From positions 1-64,000 of the forward strand of contig NZ_UFQC01000019.1 in NCBI RefSeq assembly GCF_900496975.1: a stretch of DNA of 64,000 bases. Reading direction: 5' to 3'. The notes under the pieces are model-generated. The model was not told where the DNA came from. It made no database searches and worked only from the letters and a program-made list of their open reading frames with translations. A program made the translations under genes and the position numbers. Shown here in pieces: positions 1 to 7,654 of this stretch (within the stretch, counting starts at the first letter, position 1; each line of letters begins with the position of its first letter). This stretch comes from Achromobacter veterisilvae (GTDB lineage: Bacteria; Pseudomonadota; Gammaproteobacteria; Burkholderiales; Burkholderiaceae_B).

Positions 1-117
1 GTGACGATGACCGTCAAGCTGCTGGCCCCGATCGCCATGGAAGAAGGCCTGCGTTTCGCCATCCGTGAAGGCGGTCGCACCGTCGGCGCCGGCGTCGTCG
101 CCAAGATCCTGAAGTAA
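1..117 (+). CDS. tuf: Elongation factor Tu, C-terminal fragment (cut by window edge)
   Basis: The reading frame open from base 1 ends in TAA at 115-117 and encodes the last 38 residues of EF-Tu domain III, including the characteristic segment [15 protein letters not shown] and the ending KIL(K). EF-Tu delivers aminoacyl-tRNA to the ribosome in the cytoplasm. The rest of the gene lies upstream of the window. It sits 74 bases before rpsJ, the usual fus-tuf-rpsJ order of proteobacteria. Confidence 0.97.
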   Translation: MTMTVKLLAPIAMEEGLRFAIREGGRTVGAGVVAKILK

Positions 118-191
118 TCCGGATCACATAAGCAGCACCCAACCAGCGGGGGCGCAACGCCGCCCTCGTCTTTCGTTCTTTAGGAAACGCC

Positions 192-503
192 ATGAAAAAC
201 CAAAAGATCCGTATCCGCTTGAAAGCCTTCGATTACAAGCTGATCGATCAATCGGCCGCTGAAATCGTCGATACCGCCAAGCGTACCGGCGCCGTTGTCC
301 GTGGCCCGGTGCCGCTGCCCACGCGTATCCGCCGCTACGACGTCCTGCGTTCGCCGCACGTGAACAAGACGTCGCGCGACCAGTTCGAAATCCGTACCCA
401 TCAGCGCCTGATGGACATCGTGGATCCCACCGACAAGACCGTTGACGCCCTGATGCGTCTGGACCTGCCGGCCGGCGTCGACGTCGAAATCGCGCTGCAG
501 TAA
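192..503 (+). CDS. rpsJ: 30S ribosomal protein S10
   Basis: A 103-residue protein of normal S10 length, beginning [19 protein letters not shown] and carrying the S10 core [21 protein letters not shown]10 sits in the 30S head and in many bacteria also acts as NusE in antitermination. The start follows a GGAAA Shine-Dalgarno-like stretch. In most bacteria it heads a co-transcribed S10 operon continuing into rplC. Here it is followed by an intrinsic terminator, and rplC is 9 kb away, so it is probably expressed with tuf instead. Confidence 0.97.
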   Translation: MKNQKIRIRLKAFDYKLIDQSAAEIVDTAKRTGAVVRGPVPLPTRIRRYDVLRSPHVNKTSRDQFEIRTHQRLMDIVDPTDKTVDALMRLDLPAGVDVEIALQ

Positions 504-548
504 GGCGTATATCGAGCCTGCTACCTTCGCCGGCAGGTTCGTGAAAAG

Positions 549-588
549 ATGGCCGCAATCCTTCGGGACTGCGGCCATTTTGTTTTTT
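549..588 (+). terminator. Intrinsic terminator after rpsJ
   Basis: A 13-bp stem (549-561 with 566-578, one A/C mismatch) closes on a TTCG tetraloop and runs into TTTGTTTTTT. This is a textbook Rho-independent terminator 46 bases after the rpsJ stop. A weaker CCTGC/GCAGG hairpin precedes it. It separates rpsJ from everything downstream. Confidence 0.92.
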
Positions 589-777
589 CCGAGATCCGCT
601 GCACCGGCCCACGGACGCCGAGGCGGGACGGGCCGCACAGGCGGCCCGGGAACAGCGCCGCCGCGGCTGTCCTGACAGTGGCTCCTATCTGCTTCGTTTA
701 TTGGTTCTTGCCGACCGCGCTCCGAGCCGGGACACTGCCTATCCCATAAACAACGACAAAAGGGAGACAAGGCGGAA

Positions 778-1962
778 ATGCTTACGGACTATCGACCCGA
801 GGCGCGGCCAACGGCAGTCGCTCTGCGTTCCTCGCAGATCCGCGAGGTGGCCAATGCCGGAATGGGCAAGCCCGGCCTGCTTCCTTTCTGGTTCGGAGAG
901 CCGGACGAGGCCACTCCCCCCTACATCCGCCAGGCAGCCGTGCAGGCCATCCAGGAGGGAGACACGTTCTATGTCCAGACGCTGGGCATGCCCGTCTTGC
1001 GCGAGAGCCTCTCGGCCTATCTGACGGCATTGCATGGCGCCATCGGCCAGGACCGCATTGCCATCAGCAGCTCGGGCACCTCGGCATTGGCGGTGGCCAT
1101 GCAAGCCCTGGTCGGCCCCGGCGACCGCGTCGTGGCCGTCACGCCGTTGTGGCCCAACCTCGTCGAAATGCCCAAGGTGCTGGGCGCGCAGGTGCATACC
1201 GTCGCCCTGGATTTCACGGCGCGGGGATGGGCGCTGGATCTACAGAAATTGCTGGATGCATTGACGCCGGACACGCGCGCCTTGCTGGTGAACGCACCGA
1301 ACAACCCCACGGGCTGGTGCATGACGGCGTCAGAGCAGAAAGCCCTGCTGGAGCATTGCCGGGCTCGCGGGATCTGGATTGTCAGCGATGACGTCTATGA
1401 GCGTCTCTATTACCAAGATAATTGCGCGCCGTCGTTTCTCGATCTGACCGACGAACAGGATCGGCACGTTAGCTGCAACTCGTTTTCCAAGGCATGGCTG
1501 ATGACGGGCTGGCGGCTGGGATGGGTGGTGGCGCCGCCTGCGCTATTGCCCGAAATCGGGAAACTGATTGAATTCAGCACGACCTGCGCGCCGCCGTTCG
1601 TCCAGCGCGCCGGGGTCGCCGCGCTCGCGCAGGGCGAGACGACCATCGCGCATACCGTGGCCAGATTACGGCGGGGCCGAGACCATCTGCGCGCGTCGCT
1701 GGCTTCGGTGCCGGGCGTTGAACAGGCCGCCGCGGCCCCAGGCGCGATGTACAACTTCTTCAGAATCGAAGGGGTCCGCGACAGCCTCGATTTCTGCAAG
1801 CGGCTGGTCGCCGAGACGGGCCTGGGCCTGGCGCCGGGGATTGCGTTCGGCCCCGAAGGGGAAGGCTATCTCCGCTGGTGCTACGCCAGCAGCCCGGAAC
1901 GCATCGACGACGCAATTGTCCGCCTGGCCGGCTTCCTGGCCAACGCCCGCCTCCCTCATTGA
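778..1962 (+). CDS. PLP-dependent aminotransferase, class I/II (fold type I)
   Basis: A 394-residue aspartate-aminotransferase-fold enzyme. Visible motifs are NAPNNPTGW (cofactor and substrate binding), SDDVYERL with the Asp that contacts the pyridine nitrogen, SFSKAWLMTGWRLGW with the Schiff-base Lys, and RWCYASS near the end with the substrate-carboxylate Arg. It should move an amino group between an amino acid and a 2-oxo acid in the cytoplasm; the substrate is not evident. The ATG follows an AGGCGG Shine-Dalgarno sequence. It is the first gene of the 778-9151 block, 8 bases before the hydratase gene, and no convincing promoter was found in 589-777. Confidence 0.9.
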   Translation: MLTDYRPEARPTAVALRSSQIREVANAGMGKPGLLPFWFGEPDEATPPYIRQAAVQAIQEGDTFYVQTLGMPVLRESLSAYLTALHGAIGQDRIAISSSGTSALAVAMQALVGPGDRVVAVTPLWPNLVEMPKVLGAQVHTVALDFTARGWALDLQKLLDALTPDTRALLVNAPNNPTGWCMTASEQKALLEHCRARGIWIVSDDVYERLYYQDNCAPSFLDLTDEQDRHVSCNSFSKAWLMTGWRLGWVVAPPALLPEIGKLIEFSTTCAPPFVQRAGVAALAQGETTIAHTVARLRRGRDHLRASLASVPGVEQAAAAPGAMYNFFRIEGVRDSLDFCKRLVAETGLGLAPGIAFGPEGEGYLRWCYASSPERIDDAIVRLAGFLANARLPH

Positions 1963-1969
1963 GATCAGT

Positions 1970-2740
1970 ATGGATATCGAGAACATCGCCGACGAACTGT
2001 GGAGCGCCGCAAGGCAAGGGCGCCATATGCCCGCGGAGTGGTCCGGGAAGTTTTCCCTGCGCCAAGGCTACGAAGTGCAATTGGCCATGCTGCGGCGCCA
2101 GCGCCTGGCCGGCGAACGGCAGTCGGGTTGGAAAGTCGGCCTCACGGCCGAGGCCATGCGGGTCCAGCAACAGGTCCATGAACCCTGTTTCGGATACTTG
2201 CTTCACAGCGGCGAACACGCCAGCGGCCAGCAATACCGATGCGCGGATCTGCTGCAGCCGGGCTTTGAAAATGAACTGTGCCTGACCCTGGGCAAGACCT
2301 TGCGTGGGCCGGGCGTTACGCTGGATGACGTCATGGCGGCGGTGAGCCATGCCGCGCCCGCCTTGGAGATCGTCGAAGTCAGAGGCCCGTTCGCGGGAAA
2401 TCTGCCCCTTGCAATGGCCGACAACGCCCAGCAGAAAGCCTACGTCTGCGGCCAGGCGGTTGCGCTGACGCCGGCGAACCTGCGCCTGGCCGAGGCGGCG
2501 GTTCAGGTGATCGTGAACGGCGAGGTCCAGGAGCAGGCGACGGGGGCGGCCGTAATGGGCGCAGGCGGCCTGCTGTCCGTGCAGTGGCTGGCCAACAAGC
2601 TCGCGGAATTCGATTTACCCCTGGAAGCCGGCATGCGCGTCATGTCCGGTTCGTTTACGCGGCAATACCGTGCGGAGGCGGGCATGAAAGTCGTTTCCCG
2701 CTATACCCCATTCGGCGATGTAAGCGCGGAATTCATCTGA
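1970..2740 (+). CDS. 2-keto-4-pentenoate hydratase / FAH-superfamily enzyme (MhpD-like)
   Basis: A 256-residue protein of the hydratase/decarboxylase branch of the fumarylacetoacetate hydrolase superfamily. It shows GWKVGLT, EPCFGYL, the acidic metal-site segment ENELCLTLG, and ALEIVEVR. Relatives add water to 2-oxo-4-enoates or decarboxylate 4-oxalocrotonate in meta-cleavage pathways, using Mg2+ or Mn2+. The ATG at 1970 gives the standard family length; an open frame extends further upstream but only inside the aminotransferase gene. It has no ring-cleavage neighbours, so its role with an aminotransferase and an importer is unresolved. Confidence 0.85.
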   Translation: MDIENIADELWSAARQGRHMPAEWSGKFSLRQGYEVQLAMLRRQRLAGERQSGWKVGLTAEAMRVQQQVHEPCFGYLLHSGEHASGQQYRCADLLQPGFENELCLTLGKTLRGPGVTLDDVMAAVSHAAPALEIVEVRGPFAGNLPLAMADNAQQKAYVCGQAVALTPANLRLAEAAVQVIVNGEVQEQATGAAVMGAGGLLSVQWLANKLAEFDLPLEAGMRVMSGSFTRQYRAEAGMKVVSRYTPFGDVSAEFI

Positions 2741-2752
2741 TCGGGAGCAGCC

Positions 2753-3532
2753 ATGGATCTGGAAATCAAAGGCAGGCATGCGCTGGTTTGCGCAGCCAGC
2801 AAAGGGCTTGGGCGGGCGTGCGCGATAGCGCTCGCCGAAGATGGCGTGCACCTGACCTTGGTGGCGCGCGGGCGCGAGGCCTTGGAGGACACGGCCCGCA
2901 TGATCAGGAATCTTGCGGGCGTCATGGTGGAGGTGGTTGCCGCCGACGTAACGACCGACGAAGGGCGCGCCCGGATTCTTGCGGCGTGCTCCCAGCCTGA
3001 CATCCTGATTACCAATGCGGGCGGGCCGAAGCCAGGCAATTTCCGCGAATGGTCGCGCGATGACTGGCTCGCCGCGCTGGACGCCAACATGCTGGCGCCG
3101 ATTGCGCTCATCAAGGCAACCGTGGACGGCATGATGGAACGCGGATTCGGGCGGATCGTCAACATCACCTCCGCCGCCGTCAAGGCGCCGATAGACATTC
3201 TGGGCTTGTCCAATGGCGCGCGCAGCGGATTGACGGGGTTCGTGGCGGGCTTGGCGCGATCCACCGTCAGCCGCAATGTCACGATCAACAATCTGCTTCC
3301 CGGCCCCTTTACCACCGACAGGCTTGAAGCGACCTTGCGCGCGGATGCCGCGTTGTCGGGGCGCAGCTACGAAGAGGTCGTCGCGCAATGGAAGGCGAGG
3401 AATCCCGCCGGCCGCTTCGGCGTGCCCGAGGAATTCGGCCGCACCTGCGCATTCCTTTGCAGCGCCCACGCGGGCTACATCAACGGACAGAACCTGCTGC
3501 TGGATGGCGGGGCCTATCCAGGCACTTTCTGA
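2753..3532 (+). CDS. SDR-family protein lacking the catalytic Tyr-Lys pair
   Basis: A 259-residue Rossmann protein of the short-chain dehydrogenase/reductase superfamily. The N-terminal CAASKGLGRA is a degenerate form of TGxxxGxG, NAGG is present at residues 87-90 or so, and the catalytic Ser is at 140 (NITSAAV). At the Tyr and Lys positions (+13 and +17) the sequence is LSNGARSG, so Tyr is Ser153 and Lys is Arg157. This matches the beta-ketoacyl reductase-like group of SDRs known to lack a perfect tetrad. It may reduce an oxo group by another mechanism or act as a binding protein. It is 12 bases from the hydratase stop, so probably co-transcribed. Confidence 0.87.
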   Translation: MDLEIKGRHALVCAASKGLGRACAIALAEDGVHLTLVARGREALEDTARMIRNLAGVMVEVVAADVTTDEGRARILAACSQPDILITNAGGPKPGNFREWSRDDWLAALDANMLAPIALIKATVDGMMERGFGRIVNITSAAVKAPIDILGLSNGARSGLTGFVAGLARSTVSRNVTINNLLPGPFTTDRLEATLRADAALSGRSYEEVVAQWKARNPAGRFGVPEEFGRTCAFLCSAHAGYINGQNLLLDGGAYPGTF

Positions 3533-3577
3533 GATGGCGCCCAGGCGATCAGAAACGCTTCGATCCGGAGACATGCA

Positions 3578-4366
3578 GTGAGTTCATACCGACACAGTTC
3601 CGCCGCGGATATCCTGGTCGCCGAAGGCATCCGTAAGCGCTTCGGTTCGATAGAAGTGCTGTCCGGCATCGACCTTCGCGCCCGTGAGCACGATGTCATC
3701 ACGCTGATCGGGTCCAGCGGTTCCGGCAAAAGCACGTTCCTGCGCTGCCTGAATTTTCTTGAAGTGCCCGACGCCGGCTCGATCACGATAGGCGGCGAGC
3801 AGGTCGCGACGCGGCAGAACCGGCAAGGGGCCCTTGTTCCCCGCAGCGCCCGCCAGGTCTGCCGGCTGCGGGCAGGCATCGGCATGGTGTTCCAGAACTT
3901 CAATCTGTGGTCGCACATGACGGTGCTGGAAAACGTGATGGCGCCACCCGTGCACGTGCTGGGCATGAGCCGCAAGGAAGCCGCCGAGCGGGCGCAAGCG
4001 CTGTTGCACAAGGTGGGGCTGCAAGATCGCGTGCACCACTACCCGGGCCAGATTTCAGGAGGGCAACAGCAGCGCTGCGCTATTGCCCGCGCGTTGGCGA
4101 TGGACCCGAAGATCCTCTTGTTTGACGAGCCGACCTCGGCATTGGATCCGGAGCTGGTAAGTGAAGTCCTGAAGGTCATCCGGCTGCTGGCGGAAGAAGG
4201 CCGGACGATGGTGATGGTCACGCATGAAATGGGATTCGCGCGCGAAGTGTCCACGGAGGTGCTCTTCCTGCATCAGGGGCAGGTCGAAGAGCGCGCGTCG
4301 CCGGCGGAGTTGTTCGGCAATCCGCGATCAGAGCGCTGCCGCAAATTCATCGCAAGCGTGTTGTAG
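3578..4366 (+). CDS. Polar amino acid ABC importer, ATP-binding subunit
   Basis: A 262-residue ATPase of the GlnQ/HisP group. It has Walker A GSSGSGKST, the Q-loop region MVFQNFNLW, the signature SGGQQQR, Walker B ILLFDEPTSALD and switch His in VTHEMGF. The insert between Walker A and the Q loop (TRQNRQGALVPRSARQV) resembles HisP-type ATPases. The start is GTG after CGGAG. With the next three genes it forms a complete type I importer powering uptake across the inner membrane. Confidence 0.93.
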   Translation: MSSYRHSSAADILVAEGIRKRFGSIEVLSGIDLRAREHDVITLIGSSGSGKSTFLRCLNFLEVPDAGSITIGGEQVATRQNRQGALVPRSARQVCRLRAGIGMVFQNFNLWSHMTVLENVMAPPVHVLGMSRKEAAERAQALLHKVGLQDRVHHYPGQISGGQQQRCAIARALAMDPKILLFDEPTSALDPELVSEVLKVIRLLAEEGRTMVMVTHEMGFAREVSTEVLFLHQGQVEERASPAELFGNPRSERCRKFIASVL

Positions 4367-4421
4367 CCAGTCCGGGGCTCGCTGGCGCGCTCATCGACAA
4401 CTAACGGAACAAGGGGTGGCA

Positions 4422-5246
4422 ATGAAAACATGGATCTCATGCGGTGTCGCGGCTATCGCGTTGAGCGCCGCGGCGGTGGCGACGGGCAATACGCTTTCCG
4501 AGCCGAGCGGCAACCGTTCCATCAGGGCAGGGGTGCAATGCACCTACCCGCCGTTCAGCTATCGCGACATGTCCGGGCAACTCAAGGGTTTCGAGATAGA
4601 TGTCGTATCCGAAGTGGCTGACCGGATCCAGGCCAAGCTGCAATTCGTGTGCCTTGATTTCAATGGCCTCATTCCCGCGCTGCTGGCTCAGAAGATAGAT
4701 GTGATCGCCGCCAGCCTGTCCATTACCGAAGTACGCAAGAACAGTATCGACTTCTCCATTCCCTATCGGGCATCCACCGCAAGGTTTCTGGGCGAACGCC
4801 GAGAGGGCATTAAGCCTTTCGACGCCGATGGCAAGCCTGACCCCGCTGCCTTGAAAGGGAAAATCGTCGGCGTGCAGCGCGCCACCACGAACGACACCTA
4901 CCTCGCGGCGGTCTTCCCCGGCGTGCAGATTTCGCGCTATGACTCCGCCGAAAACCTGCTTCTGGACCTGACGGCGCGGCGCATAGATCTGGCCCTGGTG
5001 GGGCCGTTGAAAGTAGAGCGCGATTTCCTGAACCAGGACGCGGGCAAGAACTATCAGTTTGTCGGCCCGGAAATCGAATCCGTCCAGTATTTCGGCTCTG
5101 GCGTCGCCTTCGGATTGCGCAAGGACGCGCAGGCATTGCGCGAAGCCATCAATGCCGCGCTTCAAGGCATGTATGACGACGGCACTTTCAAGGCCATCAA
5201 CCAGCGGTACTGGAGCTTCAGCGTCCTGCCATCCGTCTGGCACTGA
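4422..5246 (+). CDS. ABC importer periplasmic substrate-binding protein (family 3)
   Basis: A 274-residue protein starting at ATG 4422 behind AAGGGG; this start gives a signal peptide (MKTWISCGVAAIALSAAA), whereas an upstream frame start would lie inside the ATPase gene. The mature part has the family-3 pattern: CTYPPFSYRD, GFEIDVV, and DVIAASLSIT followed by SIDFSIPY, the ligand-contact segment of lysine/arginine/ornithine and glutamine receptors. It captures a polar, probably amino-acid-like solute in the periplasm. The exact ligand cannot be read from sequence. Confidence 0.92.
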   Translation: MKTWISCGVAAIALSAAAVATGNTLSEPSGNRSIRAGVQCTYPPFSYRDMSGQLKGFEIDVVSEVADRIQAKLQFVCLDFNGLIPALLAQKIDVIAASLSITEVRKNSIDFSIPYRASTARFLGERREGIKPFDADGKPDPAALKGKIVGVQRATTNDTYLAAVFPGVQISRYDSAENLLLDLTARRIDLALVGPLKVERDFLNQDAGKNYQFVGPEIESVQYFGSGVAFGLRKDAQALREAINAALQGMYDDGTFKAINQRYWSFSVLPSVWH

Positions 5247-5314
5247 GGGCGCACCGCCATTCACAGAAGCCGCTCCGGCGATGGCACGTCGGGGCGGAAA
5301 CCGAAACCCGATTC

Positions 5315-6028
5315 ATGGATAGTGGCGCTATGGATATCTTCGATGGCTGGGGACCGGCCCTTGCGCGGGGCGCCTTGTCCACGCTGGAAGTGGCCTTTGC
5401 TTCCGCGCTGTGCGGCACCTTGCTGGGCGCGGCGGCGGCGGCCGCCGCGCTCTCCCGGCACGCAATGGTCCGGAAGTTGATTCAAGGCTATGTCACTGCC
5501 ATCCGCGGCATTCCTCCGCTCCTGCTGATTCTGCTGATTTACTTTGGCGGCACGGTGGCGCTCAGCCGCCTCTGGTCGTGGGTGAGCGCCACGCCGGCAA
5601 CGATCGAGGTCGCGCCCTTGCCCGCGGGCGTGTTCGCGCTGTCGCTGGTTTTCGGCGGCTATGCGGCGGAGGTCTTCCGAGGCGCTTTCCTCGCGATTCC
5701 CAACGGGCAGATCGAGGCCGCCAAGGCGGCGGGCATGTCGGCATGGCGCATTTTCAGAGTGGTTACGTGCCCTCAGTTGTTGCGGTTCGCCTGGCCGGGA
5801 CTCGGCAATATCTGGATCTCCACGCTGAAAGACACTTCCTTGATTTCCGTGATCGGATTGAGCGAATTGATGAATGTGTCCGCGCTGGCGACCAGCGACA
5901 CGCGACGCGCCCTGTTTTTCTACCTGGCGGCGGGCGCGATCTACTTGAGCCTTACCCTGGTCAGTTCCTGGGGGCTGCATTGTCTGGAGCGGCATAGCGC
6001 TCGCGGCCAAAGGATGGTTCAGCCATGA
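5315..6028 (+). CDS. Polar amino acid ABC importer permease (HisQ-like)
   Basis: A 237-residue inner-membrane permease with about five hydrophobic segments. The permease loop contacting the ATPase is EAAKAAGMSAWRIFRVV. The early segment IRGIPPLLLILLIYF is typical of HisQ/GlnP permeases. An in-frame ATG at 5330 is an alternative start; neither has a strong Shine-Dalgarno sequence. Its stop overlaps the next permease start (ATGA at 6025-6028), implying coupled translation of the heterodimeric channel. Confidence 0.9.
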   Translation: MDSGAMDIFDGWGPALARGALSTLEVAFASALCGTLLGAAAAAAALSRHAMVRKLIQGYVTAIRGIPPLLLILLIYFGGTVALSRLWSWVSATPATIEVAPLPAGVFALSLVFGGYAAEVFRGAFLAIPNGQIEAAKAAGMSAWRIFRVVTCPQLLRFAWPGLGNIWISTLKDTSLISVIGLSELMNVSALATSDTRRALFFYLAAGAIYLSLTLVSSWGLHCLERHSARGQRMVQP

Positions 6029-6714
6029 ATCTGGAGCTGATGGTAAGCAGTTTCCCCCTGTTGCTGGAGGGCGCGGTCGTCACGTTGGAGCTTTTCGCGC
6101 TGACGATGGTGCTTGCCACCTTGCTGGCCATTCCGTTGGCGATTGCCCGTGTGCAGCCCGCCTGGTGGCTGCGCTGGCCGGTCGAAGCGTTTTGCCAGGT
6201 GTTTCGCGGCACCCCCATGCTGGTACAGCTTTTTGTCGTGTACTACGGACTGGCGCAATTGGATGCCGTCCGGGAAAGCTGGGCCTGGCAGTATCTGCGT
6301 ACCCCCTACTGGTGCGCGGTGGTCGCATTCACGCTCAATACCGCGGCCTACACGACGCATGTGTTGCGAGGCGCGATAGAGGCGGTGCCGCGAGGGGAGG
6401 TGGAAGCCGGCCGCGCGTTCGGGTTCTCCATCCGCGCCCTGTACCAGAACATCATCCTGCCCAGGGCAGTGCTGCTCGCGCTTCCCTCATACGGCAACGA
6501 AGTGATCAAGACCATCAAGCGCACGTCCCTGGCGAGCGCCATCACGATCTCGGATCTGACTGGCGTGGCCAATACGCTGGTGTCGCGCACGTTTTCCCCC
6601 TATGAGGTCTTCCTGACCGCCGCAGGCATTTATCTGGTGTTCGCCTATGCCGCCAACTACGTCTTGCGCGCACTGGAGTTTCGTCTGTCGCGGCACATGC
6701 ATGCCGTGCATTGA
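6025..6714 (+). CDS. Polar amino acid ABC importer permease (HisM-like)
   Basis: A 229-residue permease partner of the preceding gene. It carries VFRGTPMLVQLFVVYYG near the N terminus and the ATPase-contact loop EVEAGRAFGFSIRALYQNI. Five hydrophobic segments are visible. It overlaps the upstream gene by ATGA. The two permeases with the ATPase and receptor form a complete importer. Confidence 0.92.
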   Translation: MNLELMVSSFPLLLEGAVVTLELFALTMVLATLLAIPLAIARVQPAWWLRWPVEAFCQVFRGTPMLVQLFVVYYGLAQLDAVRESWAWQYLRTPYWCAVVAFTLNTAAYTTHVLRGAIEAVPRGEVEAGRAFGFSIRALYQNIILPRAVLLALPSYGNEVIKTIKRTSLASAITISDLTGVANTLVSRTFSPYEVFLTAAGIYLVFAYAANYVLRALEFRLSRHMHAVH

Positions 6715-6758
6715 AACGCATGGCCCATTTTTCACCACGTATTGCAACTGGAGTAGCC

Positions 6759-7562
6759 GTGCCCACGTCCGTCTCGCCCGCATTGATGACCGAGTTTCTG
6801 GCATTCGCGCATGAGCTGGCCAATGCCAGCGGCGCAATTCTGCGCGAAAACCTGCATAGCAGGCGCGGTTTCGACACCAAGGAGGACGACAGTCCGGTTA
6901 CCGACGTCGATAAGAACATCGAGGAAACGCTGCGTACCTTGATTCAGCACCGGTATCCTGACCATGGCATCCTGGGCGAGGAATTCGACGGGAAGAATCT
7001 GCAGGCCGAGTTTGTCTGGGTCATAGACCCGATCGACGGCACCAAGGCATTCATCACGGGTATTCCCATCTACGGCACGCTCATTGCCTTGGCATGGCAT
7101 GGCGCGCCTATCGTCGGGATCATCGATCATCCGGTGACGCACGACCGCTGGGCCGGCGCGCGCGGCATGCGTTCCACGTTCAATGACATGCCGATACAAA
7201 GCCGGGCATGCCCGGCGCTTGGCGAAGCGTTGATGTCCTGCAGCAATCCGGAGCCGTTCGGCCCCAAAGAGCGCGAGGCGTTCGATACCTTGCGCGCCTC
7301 GGCCAAATGGTGCGTGTATGGCTCCAGTTGCTATGCATACGGCTGCGTGGCCAGCGGTTCGATCGACATCGCCATCGACTGCGGCCGCCACCGCGAGGTG
7401 GACTACTGCGCGCTGGTTCCCGTGATCGAAGGGGCGGGAGGGGTGATCACCGATTGGGAAGGGCGCGCGCTGACCATCTACTCCGGCAATCGCCTGGTGG
7501 CGTCCGGCAGCCCGGAACGGCACCGGGAGGCGCTGCGGATACTGGAGACCGCGCTGGTGTAG
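6759..7562 (+). CDS. Inositol-monophosphatase-family phosphatase (HisN-like)
   Basis: A Mg2+-dependent phosphatase of the IMPase fold, 267 residues from the GTG at 6759, chosen because TGGAG lies 7 bases upstream. TTG 6711 and ATG 6720 are in-frame alternatives adding 16 or 13 residues. Metal-site motifs are GEE (residues 73-75), DPIDGT (90-95) and VDYCALVPVIEGAGG, which replaces the usual WDxAAG and matches histidinol-phosphatase-type members. It should hydrolyse a small phosphomonoester. A full histidine operon is not nearby, so a role in the local pathway is more likely than histidine synthesis. Confidence 0.85.
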   Translation: MPTSVSPALMTEFLAFAHELANASGAILRENLHSRRGFDTKEDDSPVTDVDKNIEETLRTLIQHRYPDHGILGEEFDGKNLQAEFVWVIDPIDGTKAFITGIPIYGTLIALAWHGAPIVGIIDHPVTHDRWAGARGMRSTFNDMPIQSRACPALGEALMSCSNPEPFGPKEREAFDTLRASAKWCVYGSSCYAYGCVASGSIDIAIDCGRHREVDYCALVPVIEGAGGVITDWEGRALTIYSGNRLVASGSPERHREALRILETALV

Positions 7563-7654
7563 CGGGGCTGCCGCCGTGCGCGACATTACAATGTGCACGG
7601 CGCGTAGAGGCGCGCTGTCCGGCGTTGGGGGCCGGCCTGCAAGGGGTGATTGAT

